From positions 5,270,001-5,334,000 of the forward strand of contig CM075103.1 of assembly GCA_037576195.1 (NCBI GenBank): a stretch of DNA of 64,000 bases, in the 5' to 3' direction. Numbering within the stretch: the stretch's first letter is position 1; each line of letters opens with the position of its first letter. Under the pieces are notes generated by a model that saw nothing but the letters and a program-made list of their open reading frames with translations, ran no database searches and was not told the DNA's origin. Origin of the DNA: Phytoseiulus persimilis. Its lineage: Eukaryota; Arthropoda; Arachnida; Mesostigmata; Phytoseiidae. This document shows positions 1 through 11,096 of this stretch, in pieces. Position numbers and translations under genes: made by a program.

Positions 1-882
1 ACAGTGAGTCAGAAAGTTGGCCGATGGAGAAGGACGATTCACCGAATGGTCAACTGGATCCTTCGGCATGTGAGGTCACCTTGTGTCTTCTGCAAGTCTC
101 CGCCGGAAAATGTTCCTGTCGGCGCCGGCGGCTAATGTATTCTTTTGGTCGGTCGGTCGCTTGCTCGCCGTCCGGCCGCTCGGTGGGGCCTTTACGCCCT
201 AGCTTGCCCGACAGGAAGTCGGGTGAACACCGAGACGAACACCCCCGAGCGGAGTCAACAAATAGAGGTAATTAGAAATTCTGATATCCTCCATGATGTC
301 CTCCTTTTGCTCCTTCTTTTTGCTCGAACCCGACACCAAGAAGAGTCCACCTCCAACGGTCCATCGCTCCCCACGGTGAGGACGAGAAAGTGCGGGAGGG
401 ACGAGGGCATTTTCGGGCTTTTTTTGGCTCACTTGCGTCCGTGGGGGTGAGGGCTTGGGTCCGGCTTGCGAGATTGGGGATCGGGACCGGTTGACAAATG
501 ATGCTCACCACCGCTTTGAGCAACGCATTCCTTCGCGAAGCGACTTTCGCGCGACGGTCGCCGCGAGGCGGAGCAACAAACGTGTAGTTCGCGCTCAGGA
601 AACCGGTCGATTTTTTCCACCCTCATCGCTTTTTGTGCGAGTCGAGGTCGATGGGGAACCTACCAAGACACCCGAGCTCCGTGCACTGCACGATCGGGCC
701 CTGTGAGGCGAACGGAAATTGAGAGAAAGCTCACCCCTTTCGGGAATCATCCCGCATCTTTGGTTTTATCGAAGGAGAGTTCGTCGCGAAGGAGGATTAT
801 CGGTAGAAGTTCTTCCAACGACATCTCACGAAAGAGACATTGATACTTCCTACGTCAGTCCTCGACGTCACCCCCACCCCGA

Positions 883-1098
883 ATGAATTCAGTGACCTGT
901 CTGCTGTTTTTTTTCTCGCTCCTATATTCAGTCGACACTCTTCCCGAATTGGGGTGTAAGCAAGTCTTCAATGACTCCCCTCGGATCATCATGAGGATTT
1001 CCCCTCTTGAACGATCTTGGCAACTTTCTCAGATCTTTATTTCGACTGCTTCCCGCTCGAGCGAGTGCGCCAACGGCGAGCACGGTGACTGCGAGTAA
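883..1098 (+). CDS. Possible small secreted peptide or exon
   Basis: ATG at 883 opens 71 codons. The first 19 residues (MNSVTCLLFFFSLLYSVDT) look like a signal peptide, and the rest has three cysteines (GCKQVFNDS, SECANGEHGDCE). The same bases also form a good 3' splice site: a long T-rich tract ending tatattcag at 933. So the hydrophobic start may be only a pyrimidine tract before an exon starting at 934. I cannot decide between the two, and neither may be real. Confidence 0.22.
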   Translation: MNSVTCLLFFFSLLYSVDTLPELGCKQVFNDSPRIIMRISPLERSWQLSQIFISTASRSSECANGEHGDCE

Positions 1099-2877
1099 AA
1101 ACGGCCCGATCGGCATAGGCGGGCCGAGCGCAATCTCGGCCGCCAGGCTCCGGTTCCCTCAGCGTATCCTCGGCGTCACTCATCTGAATCTTGACTGAGC
1201 GAGCCGGCGAGCGAGCGGAAAGCCGGGCAATGTTTAAAGCGTCAGTGGTCACTACAGCCCCCAAGTGGGTAATTCGTATGTTGACTCTGTTCACATTCGA
1301 GCTATTCCGATGGCCATCCTCATGGCCCCGAAGGCGACGCGGAAACTGCTCCTGCGGCCACTGCTGTCCCGCTCTTCCTGTCCACCATCTCTCAGGAGGT
1401 TAAGTGAGCATTTTTCTAGACGAGATGCCACCCACCGAAGGACGCCGTTCCGCGTCTGTTTCCGTTCTCTCAACGTTTCCCGCTTTTCGTCGCCCGGGAT
1501 CGGATGTGTCCCCACCGTCGTTCTGATGACACAACTCCAGACCCGGGAGCCCGCGGGTTTCAAAAGTACCCTAAGCTCCCCGAGATGACAGCACGCAATC
1601 GCGGCAGATCCGAACAAGCTGAACGTCGTCGGGGGCAACAACACAATACGCTCAACAAGACAGCAAGGATAACGGTATCAATTCCCGGCCATCGATATTC
1701 TTATTGTCCTCCAGTCACTCTTTCCTGTCGAATACCTCCACCGCGCGAAGCTGCTCCGGAAGAGAATCCGCTCCCTCCCCACGTCGAGGCTCGGACCCTT
1801 GACTCTCACTCGAGCTAACAGGGTTCAGTCAGTTGTACGCGGGTTGACTCCGGGACGACGTCGTCGTCGATCCAAACGCGAACCAATTCCTCGAATTCCT
1901 CTCGGTGCCGGCGTTGTTCTTAATTCCTTTGGATTGTCCAATGACGTCGAAAACGTCTTGAGTCAGTGCGTCTGGCCCTCCGACCGACCGTCGGTCGCTC
2001 CGGCGTCTGGAAGCTTCACGACGTAGCACGCCGACTCAGTCGCGGCCGCAGTGCTGACGGCGTGGATGGGTCATCGTGTCAATCTGTGAATTCATTGGCT
2101 CCTTGAGGAGGGTAATGACGGCGTTTCCGGAGAGGTTCTGTGCGCGTCGCTGTCGCTCCGAGTTCCGGCGATGAGCTCCTCGGCTCCACATGGGATCGGG
2201 TGCGGAGCCGACCGGGTTCTAGGGAAAGAGTCGGACGCGCAGCTGTAGACATGACAACCTACGCGTTCGCTTGCGCGTCCCCTCACAAAAAAGCATCAAT
2301 AGTTTTCCAATGAAGGCCACGGGGAACGGATCCTTCCTTCTTCCCTCCGTTCGGAGCGCCGGATCAGCGAGTGAAACGGGGAAGGCGAAAGGAAGATGGG
2401 AATTGTAAATTGTAAATCAATGACTTTACTGCCTTGAACGAAGTCGTCCTCCAGCCCCGGCTTGCCGTTGTCTCCGTCTTTCTCCCTTCTCGTAGTCGTC
2501 CCCGTCGTCGCTGCTGGAGGGAATCTTGGTCGAGGCCGGAGAAAGACCGAGCACATCCATCAGGTGATGAGTTGCTGCGAAGGTCAGACCCGTTCGGAGA
2601 GAAACCATCATTTAATGGGCTGGAATTGGGGTGGTGGCGCGCGTGGCGGGGGAGGAGGGGGGATGGGACACGCCGCTGCCTCAGCGTCCTACACGGGCGC
2701 CACGTGAGCGAAGTGTAAGAGGCAACTCCACTCCTTCCCGAAACAGTTCCGATGTTTTCAGCTGAAGTGCAGGTCTGTGACGCGCAACCAAAACGCTTGA
2801 TCTCCCACTTCTCCAGCTCCAGCTTGACCCCCTGAGCCTTAGCTACGCGTCAGGCTTCATTAGCTCTCGCGACACTT

Positions 2878-2908
2878 TCTCCCCTCCCCCCCCCTTTCCC
2901 TCCTCCCC
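2878..2908. repeat. C-rich low-complexity tract
   Basis: Pyrimidine run ctcccctccccccccccttt followed by more C/T. It is a simple-sequence tract with no other visible role. Confidence 0.8.
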
Positions 2909-3701
2909 GGACCAGCACGGGATCACGAAAAACTCGGAGAAGGAAGGAGCCACGGAAGCGTGAACGCCAACCCAGTCGCAGGTGGCGTTTTTCGGCCATC
3001 GACTGTCCATTGTTTCCGGACGATTTAGTTCCGAGTCACCATCGCTGTGGCTTCTGGACGAGCGAAAAGTAGTTTCTATACGGTCTCCGCGCCGCTAACG
3101 CCGCGCCGAGGTTTTTAATTGGTTAAATTTTATTAAGTGCCGAAACTTCAACGTCGGCTGCTCCGATAATTACCGGGGAATGCCCGCCAGGCCGGCGGAA
3201 GGTCCGCCGCAAGCTCGATGGATGGACGGCGGGCGGGAGGGAACGCGGGTGGTGTGCACACCAGCTTTGCAAGCAGGCACACACTCGCTGTTTTATGGTC
3301 GGCAGTTAACGCCAGTCGAACACCAGGACGAAGAAGTGCGTCCGTTCGCTTGCTCACCGTTCTCGCCGTCGTGGCTCTAGCAAAACATGCTCGCTCTCGC
3401 TCATTGCCTCCCCCGCTTAGAAACTCATTCACTGCCTCGATACGAACTCCTCAGAGTGAGTTGCTTTCTGGTGAGGAAAGCTCGTCCAGGTCGGGGGCGC
3501 GAATCGACTTCCGCACTTTTATCGAACTTTCCCCGATGTGGGCTGGGTCAGGTCTACTCGCGTTTCTGGTTTGTCCGACGTTGCTGTCTCCGTACCGTGA
3601 GACTGCGTGCGAACGCGTCTTCGACGGGTGCGGAAGGTAAGGTATCAATCTATTAGTGCATGGAAATGCTGACGCCGACCCACCTCACCGCAGATAATGC
3701 G

Positions 3702-4682
3702 CTACATCGGGTGAAGCGGGCTGCCGGAGTTAGCGGGAAGCTTGTACGGGTCAGCTATCTGAATGAATACGAAACAACTCGGCGCTGTGCGAATCCACCC
3801 GCCAAATCGCTGCCGGAGGAGCACTGGAGCCGGTGGGGACCTCGGCGAGGTCCCACGGCCACGATGGCGACTGTTCAGATGTGGACCAAGAACCGGATCG
3901 GATAATCGCGACAAAACCAATCCAGTACAGCACGGGTCCTGTTCTCTCGTCGTCTGTCCTGTCGAGCGACCGGTTCTGGACCCAGATAAACGATGAGATC
4001 GAATGATGGCGACAACGTGTTTTTTCGGCGGGTGAACACGAAGCGATAAGAAGGTCCGAATGACATTTTCAGCGTAACGTCTGCTTACCGTCCGGTTGAC
4101 AGAATCGCTGAGACCCGGTCGCTTGTTTGCTCTGTTGTGATTTCCTTTTACCAGTGACTCGCGTGTGAGTGATTTGATTCCGCACATGGAATGTAAAAGA
4201 GTTTTGCCGATGGCAGCGAAAGGCGCTCCGCCGAGTTCGTTCGGCGGGTGGCGGCGGGCCCGGCATGCTTTCTCGTCATTTTCGATAGGCACCTGCCTTG
4301 CGGCCTCCTGGCGCGGGTTGATATCGGCCAAGCGTTCCCAGGCGAATTCTTTCAATAAAAGCAAGTCCCCTTGGCGAGCCGACCCACGAGCGCACCCGCC
4401 TGCAGGGTTGCCAACTCGGGTCCGCGCGGCCTGGCTCAGACCCCGTTTGGCTTTATAGGGGCAATAGCATCTGATTTGGCTGGCGGGAAGCAGCGGCAGG
4501 AGCAGTGACGACGAGAGAAGAGAGAGAGAGAGAATAAAGCACATATATGCTCGGAGGCGCGAGCGCGACACCGACTTCAATGTGATTCCACCAAGTAAAC
4601 AGGTCGGGTAAGACCGTGAGACCGGGGACCGGGCTTGGGGAGGATTTCGAGCGATTTTCGGGATATCGATTCCGCTAACCAT
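3702..4682 (-). other. Longest open frame in the window, probably not coding
   Basis: This 326-codon frame is the longest here. Its product is rich in Arg, Ser, Pro and Leu with no recognisable domain, although one hydrophobic stretch occurs (ILSLSLLSSSLLLPLLPA), produced by a GAGA/TCTC repeat. A plus-strand frame overlaps it. No splice sites or start context add support. DNA here is poor in TA, so long chance frames are expected. Confidence 0.15.
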
Positions 4683-6496
4683 TTCGTGGAAATGAACCGC
4701 TTTAGGGTGGATCCTGCATCACAGTGACCTGCCTCATGGCATTGGTCTGCGAGCTTACCCCCGGCGCTGCGAGGGGAACTCCAGAGGGACTGACAGGGAT
4801 GGTTTTTCCGCACTTCGACCCTGCGGCTCGGTTGTCATAGAATATCACCCCAAGTCCCTGCGGCGCATGACGGATCGAGCGCTCGCGGCTCCAGCACGGA
4901 CCTTCCTTAGATGGCGAACACAGTCGGGCTCGGCTCGGGGACCTCTCATCGGGAAGCGAAAATGAGTCTTTGATAGGCTAGTTTCTCTTATACGCGGAGA
5001 TCGTTGTTGAGCAGCAGTGCTACGAGACGTTGCCGGAGTTTTTCTCCCACTTGGAGACAGGTAAGAGATTGCGGGAATGATGACCCGATATCTCGACTAT
5101 AAATACACCTATTCGTCAAGTCGTCGATCGCGGGAAGCACAAGGTGGTCAAACTTGCTTGCGGGAGACTTGTCGGGAAAACGGAGAAAATTCCCTTCTGC
5201 TCGGATAACCTCTTACAACTGAGGTTTCTCACTTGGGATGCATGGGAGCGGAAAATCCAGACGCTCTCTCATATGCGACTCTTTTATGAACCAAGTTTCC
5301 ACCGCGGGTTCCTTCGAGAATGAAACTGGGAGCGAATCTCTCATGGGCGGCGGGAGTTTGCCAGAGACAAAGATGAAAACATGGGGAAATGAAACACGCG
5401 AGTTCAATTCGGAACCGATTCAAAGCACTCGTTTTCTGCCAATCCTGGGGTCGTGGCCCGCGCCCGATGCTCAATCACCGTTTCGTGCACGAGCTTTGGT
5501 AAAAAGGACGAGATCCTATCGGAGAGCAGTATGACACGTGATCGAGATCGGTTCCTGGTGGCCATTGAGGGTCGGTCGAGTCATGGGATGAGCCACTGGT
5601 ATCCGTGAAGTCACGGCGTCATACATTTCCAGAGGTGATCGGCGCTCCACCAACCGCAGTAGCACCAAACCTTGACCACATCGAAAAGAACCTGGACAAA
5701 CGGGCAAGGTTCTGAGGTTTCAAGCATCCTTCTCGCAATCTTTCGAAAGAATTCATGTCCAGCCTTTGAGCTCAAGAATATTTGTCGATCTCGGGACGCA
5801 GAGTCGCAGCCTTGCTGTGTGGGGTAGTCGAAGGTCCCACATTAGGTCGAGGAATACCGAGAAACAAGTACGACATGGAAATGCTGCGGGTGCTCTGTTG
5901 GGCGTCCGTTTGAGAAGGTGACATCAGACCGACTCCAATGGTTTGCGCGCTCCGTGCAGATAAAACTTCTGCAGGGGCTGGGCCGCAGTCATCGCTGGGC
6001 AAATATCGACAAGGCCGACCGACTTCAGTTATTCGACTTCTGCGGCTCTGTCAATTCGTATTCCGAGGAAACGAGGCGGAGGCGTTGCGCGTTCTGTGCT
6101 CCTGAGGATGGGGTTCGGGGAAGAAGGAGTTTGTTTCAACCCTCCGAGAAGTCTGGCTGCGTGTCTTCCATTGAGTCGGGGCACTGGGAGAGAGGGAAAA
6201 ACTCAAATGACACGAAGAAAAGTGGGCAACAGGAGCCTACGCGGCAACAACTACCAACATGAAGAGATAGAAGACGAAGAAGATGAACAGGACCGGGAGG
6301 ACACCAGCGCCAGCAGCGGCGGTGATGAGGACGTGGGAAGGGACGGTCGGTTCCAGGGAACGAGTACAAGGAGGCCTAACTTAATTTTAAATTAGAAAGC
6401 GGCTGCGACAGCGAACGTGTGACTTTCTCCTCATCGCCTCCTCCTACTTGTAGCCCAAGACGGCGGCGGGACGAGTGATTGATGTTGTTTCTTTTT

Positions 6497-6536
6497 GTCG
6501 TCGTCGTCGTCATCGTTCTCGCCGCCGCCGCCGCCG
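6497..6536. repeat. GTC and GCC trinucleotide tracts
   Basis: (GTC)5 is followed closely by (GCC)5-6, read on the plus strand. The minus strand reads as Asp/Thr or Ala/Arg repeats depending on frame. It falls in a stretch where several Arg-rich frames are open, so it is scored as simple sequence and not as coding. Confidence 0.8.
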
Positions 6537-7665
6537 TTGTCGGCGTTGGCCCATCTCGCTCGTCGTAGGCGCAGTCTCCACCGCTAAGACGCCGGCGGCG
6601 GCACGAGGTCCTGCGCGAGAACATCCCTGACGCGTCGCCATCATTGGCGTCGTGTCTGCTTCACCAGCCATGACGTTATTCCTCTCGTTCCCCCGTTCTT
6701 TCCTCGACGGGCGGCTGTCTTGGTCGGGCTCGAGCAAACTCGAGCCTGATTCGAGTCCCATTCCTTTTGTAGCGGCTAATTCGGTTACAAGAGTTGCCGG
6801 TCGAGCTTGACGGAGATGTGCGGCCGCTTGTCGATTTGCATCTCGGGGAGAACAGGGAAAACCGAACGCGGAAAGCCTCCAGCGCGACAGTGAGCCAGTC
6901 GGTCAGTCACCGAGTGACTCGATGTTCTCCCCGCCGTTCGCTCCCGATGTGTTGCCGGCGAACCCGGTGCTGTGGGTTTTCCGGACTTCTGAGAGGAGTT
7001 CAAGTCCTTCAGGAGTACGACAACCGAAATAAGCTCCGTGTCGCGAGAGTTTGGCGGTCGACGCCTTGGCTGTGAGCTCGACGCAGGATGCTGTCCTTAC
7101 AGAATCCTAGACTGTTGGAAAGTTCTCGATTTGCAGTCGACGCATTGGTCACAGTCCTTCCGCGATGAAGACGAGGGATTCCTTGTGGACGAAAGGACGC
7201 GGGATAGTTCGAAAATTCTCGCGCGGAATATTGATGGATCGAGAGATCCCCGGAAAACCTCTCAAAGCCTTCATTTAGTTCCACGAAAATAGATAGCGGT
7301 GGAAGAGACTCTCGCCCTGAAATCGAGGACTGAGGTTCCATTCGGAAAGAGGAATACATGCTTCCGTCAATCTGTCGCGTGGAACGGGAGCCTGAGTTTT
7401 CCCGAGGAGAAGTGTGAGCGATAGCTGCGGCTTCCGAGGATGAATCTGGGGTAGGAGAAGAGGCTCGCAACGACGGAGCGCACAGGAGACAGCCGAGGAA
7501 ATCCCCGTGAAAGGATTGCGGGTTAAGGATGCGCGAATGAGGAACTCGCCCACCGGAGGGAAAATAGTTGCGGTTAGTTGGCATGCCGCTCGTTCCAAGA
7601 AGAAATCATTTTCTGCCTCGCTTGGCGCCGTTGGCTTCTAGACTGCGGTTGGGCTCCTAGTCAGT

Positions 7666-7700
7666 CAGTCACTCCGTCCGTCCGTCAGTCAGCCAGTTAG
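7666..7700. repeat. Period-4 simple sequence (CAGT/CCGT)n
   Basis: The tract gtcagtcagtcactccgtccgtccgtcagt has clear four-base periodicity with drift between CAGT and CCGT. Similar tracts recur near 12380, 22090, 27515, 29495 and 58835. Confidence 0.8.
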
Positions 7701-8290
7701 CAGAAGCATTCCTTCAGTCGAAGAGTCTGCGAATAAGTCCCCCAGTCTGTCAGCGGTGTTGCCTCCGCACAAAGCTCAGAGCAGTCTTACAATCCTTGAT
7801 CCCTTGAGATGAATGAATAAATGAACGAACGGAACCAACGAGAACAGCGCCAGTAGAAGAGGAGACGAGGGAAGAGAACAACAACAAGGCGACAAGGACG
7901 GAGTTGAATTCAGGCATCCAGCAAAGGAACTCACAGGGATCACCAGGCCCATCTCACAATGTCAGATCGCTTCTGAAGGTCCTGGAAGTGGTGAAGTATC
8001 CATATTTAACGAGGGATGCAATCATTTGCGAGTAAAATTTTTTGAGGGTTCCGAAACTGTTTGGATAAGTTCTCGATTTGTGGCTGAAATTGTTCGAAGC
8101 TGTAAAGCAGTGTCTCTCAACTGAGAGCTCGCGACGGTTTCGTACTGTAGACTCATAAATGATCCAAGGAGTTGACACAGAAATTTACACGTGGTGACTC
8201 TCAAACCTGAGTGGTGGTACATGACTTCGATTGAAATTGAGTTGAAGCTCCAATCCTGGAACCGAACTGGGGAGTATCCCGTGGAGCGGT

Positions 8291-8566
8291 TCAAACTGGA
8301 AGAACTCCAAGAGTCACGGTGCATTGTGAAATGATCCGATTGAGCATAATTTCCCGGCTATCGAGTGAGCCGGGGAATTTCCGTTTGAAGGCCATGAGCA
8401 TTCCTGGAAGAGCCCTTCCGTCGTCGTACATCCATTCGTTGCTGGGATTTGACGATTTGAGAATCAAGAATTCCGTTCGTCGTCCCTTCCCTTCGAGAGT
8501 CGCCGAAGTGTCAGGCTCCGTCAAGTGGAGCAGGTCTGCTCTGAATAGGTAACCTGTATGGTTCCT
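8291..8566 (-). CDS. Candidate terminal exon, unknown protein
   Basis: Acceptor ggtatgtttctcag at 8567 is followed by 91 codons in phase 0 to a TGA at 8291-8293. The product has a balanced composition (GYLFRADLLHLTEPDTSATL, then SNEWMYDDGRALPGMLMAFK), unlike the Arg/Ser/Pro-rich chance frames. No upstream exon was found that joins it. It could be the last exon of an unseen gene, or a fragment of a mobile element. Confidence 0.35.
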   Translation of the reverse strand, partial: RNHTGYLFRADLLHLTEPDTSATLEGKGRRTEFLILKSSNPSNEWMYDDGRALPGMLMAFKRKFPGSLDSREIMLNRIISQCTVTLGVLPV

Positions 8567-9996
8567 CTGAGAAACATACCGAGCAGAACCCCTGATTCCG
8601 GAGCCTGGACAAATCATGATGGGCGCGATCTCTTATACTGAAGTGATGAGGAAGACCTGGTGGTGTAGTTGACGATTTAGTGGAATTTGAACGAAGGATT
8701 GGATCCTCAACAACGAGTTTTTCCACACTCTTGCGGAGCGTGCTCTATGAACTCAACCTCTCCGAGCTCAGGGTTTGGTCGATCCAGGTCGACATGTCCT
8801 GATGCAATCCTGCCAAGGAGAGAGTACTTGCCGGACTTGGATAGTTTCTCCCGGACGAAAACGGCTACCTAAACCGTGAAAGGGCGGGTTTCCAGCGAAT
8901 CGTTAGATCGCGGCAAACAGCAGACAGGAGAGAAGCGCTCGTGACGCCGTCCAGAGCTTTGAATGATCCATTGTACGAGACACACCCGGCCGTCTCGAGC
9001 GACCTCTCAACTCTTGAAGAATCGAGCCAATCGACCGACATCTATTGATTTCACCTTGCAGCCATTCATCCGTTCTGCCTTCATTCATTTATTCGTTGTT
9101 GTTTTTTTCCTTCGCTCGCTCAACCTTCTTCAGCTTCCTTAAGTTTCCTCGGCTCGCTCCGCTCAATGACCACCGGGCACCCGCGGCCATCGTTGAGGGC
9201 CTTGAAGCCAGAACGGAGGCCATCCCGGCTAAATGAAATATTGGAAACGATTTTGCGTTTTTATATCGGCTGGTCAGTCCGCCAGCGGGCCGCCTGCGTT
9301 ACTCTGAGAACAATCTCGGTTTGTTCCAACTTGGCTGCGGCTGAGCTAGGACTCGGTGTGAAAGGCAGAATGTGGGATCTCGGAAGAACAACCCTCCGGA
9401 TTACCCGTTCTGAGTCAGCAGTTTCTCATGTTCATGAGAGTTTGTATCCCAAACCCGTAGAATCAGAATAAGGCTTGTTGGTGTTATCACGAGACAGATT
9501 TCTCCGGATGCCTTGAAACTTTCCCCGTTCTCAAGGGCACCGAATGTCCGTCTTTGCACGGACCATCTGGGCTCTTGTCGAACGATACCTCCCTTTTTCC
9601 TCCCTTCTTCCCACTCCGGAAAATTTCACTCTCGCGACGAACACGGGTCGGAGAGTGTGGGAAGGAATGTGGGTATTTGGGAGAAGAGGTCACCTTGTGG
9701 TGTCGGATTTATCCCCATATTTTTGACACAGGCGTCCGGTGCCGCGATCGAGAATTTCGGAGAAATACTGCACTGTTCTGTCAACACGACAACGCCTGGA
9801 AGCATGACAGGCTTCCAGGAGACCGTAGCTCAATGGGCTCAACGGTTTGTGAACTCTCTCCGACTTCTCCTAATTTGATGCCGCTCAGAAGTTGATTTCC
9901 ACGGAAAAATGGCAAGTTTGGAGAGACACAACAGGGTCACGCTCGAGCGCGAGACGGACTTTGTGAGTCGCGAGGAACTCCGCTCACGATAAGTTG

Positions 9997-10320
9997 AGCT
10001 ACTGTCGATTAGTCGAGATCTGTCCCACGGCAGGGACACGGAAAGCTGACATCAACAGGGATGAACAATATCTGTCGGTCGAAAGTCCAAGAATATTTTC
10101 ATGAGCCCGTTGGAAGCACTCTCTAGCTCGAGAGATGTGCTGCGTAGGAATGTTTAAAAAGCTAGCAAGGCACTTTGCAGCATCCCCAACGAAGCTACCG
10201 AGTGGATTCGTAACGATTTTGGTTGATCGCTGATCGCAATCGATCATAATTGCGCCTCTCTCTCCTTCTCTAACCTCACTGACTTGACATGGCGCATTCA
10301 TCCTCATGAGTGGGCATGCC
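9997..10320 (-). CDS. Candidate coding fragment, unknown
   Basis: This open frame ends at a TAG near 9997 and runs from about 10317 with in-frame ATGs (MRMNAPCQVSEVREGERG). Its middle reads PLGSFVGDAAKCLASFLN and ARECFQRAHENILG, plausible protein sequence. The other two frames are broken. No clear splice sites. It may be an exon, a decayed element or chance. Confidence 0.22.
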
Positions 10321-10818
10321 TGCTTGTTTTCCAAACCTCTATTAGGACAAGAGTCATGTCCCCAGCGGGACGATTTTTCCCCTGAGATGATGGTAGCCTC
10401 TCTCGGAAAATCGACAAGGTCGAGAAGTATACCAGGCATGCGAGAAAGTATTCGAAGACGAGTGAGTCCTGTGGGACTGCAGAAAAAAATCGAGCCCACA
10501 CTAACGATATTGAGAAGCTCCCGCTCTCAGGCGTTCCAAGTGCTATCGTGGACTCCAAACTTCTATCAAAACTCTTCCACAAACTCCCCTGGAAAAAGGA
10601 CCATCAAGCAGCAATGCATTCTCCGGCGTTCGTGGTCAGACAACGGCGAGCGAATCAGAGGTAGTCCTCTGAAGAGAATATATACGGTACTCGTATTTCG
10701 AATGTACAGCTCTGGGATGCATGAGCTCGGTACTGAATGTGCTCATTTTGTGGTTTTTGATCAGTTTTCAGATAATCGGAATCTGACGCTGACATTGGTG
10801 ATGACGCTAGATTTCCAG

Positions 10819-11096
10819 GTCGCACCGTCCTGGAGCCGCGAGAGAATGAGCTCATCCGAAAGAAACTTGGTGAGCTTGTTTATTGTCTCCGGGAGCATTG
10901 CAGTCGAGTGATACGATTACGAGCTTCATGCGATTCAGGAATCGATGTTGTCAAGAGTCTCCACACAAGCTCCATTGTTGCTCTCCGGGAATCCCGGAAG
11001 TCACATTCACGCGCATATCGAGTCTTCAGAAAGTTGTGGTCTCGAGCGAAATCGTCCTGTCTTCACCGCACCTTCGCAAACTTCTTCCCGTTCTAG
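10819..11096 (+). CDS. Candidate terminal exon, unknown basic protein
   Basis: Acceptor ctagatttccag precedes an open frame of about 92 codons to TAG at 11094-11096. It begins RTVLEPRENELIRKKLGELV, followed by a Cys/Arg/Ser-rich basic part. An internal donor-like site CTTG|gtgagc at 10870 could end the exon after 52 bp, giving only the acidic/basic helical start. No family recognised. Confidence 0.3.

Larger units (their letters stand above)
1..8290. other. No secure gene
   Basis: Only overlapping chance-like frames on both strands, the doubtful small ORF at 883, the 326-codon frame at 3702-4682 and simple sequence. A TATAAATA-like box on the plus strand at about 5098 has no supported gene after it. 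An acidic stretch on plus at 6255-6345 (HEEIEDEEDEQDREDTSASS) comes from a GAAGAAGATGA-type simple sequence. Confidence 0.5.

Noticed and set aside
6096..6395. Acidic plus-strand frame (EEIEDEEDEQDRED)
   Set aside because: The acidic run is a GAAGAAGATGA-type simple sequence, with no splice sites or start context.
9822..9905. tRNA-like sequence (gtagctcaatgggctcaacgg followed by agttgatttcc)
   Set aside because: The D-arm resemblance is fair, but the B-box match needs changes and no acceptor stem pairs. The same bases also read as an open frame.
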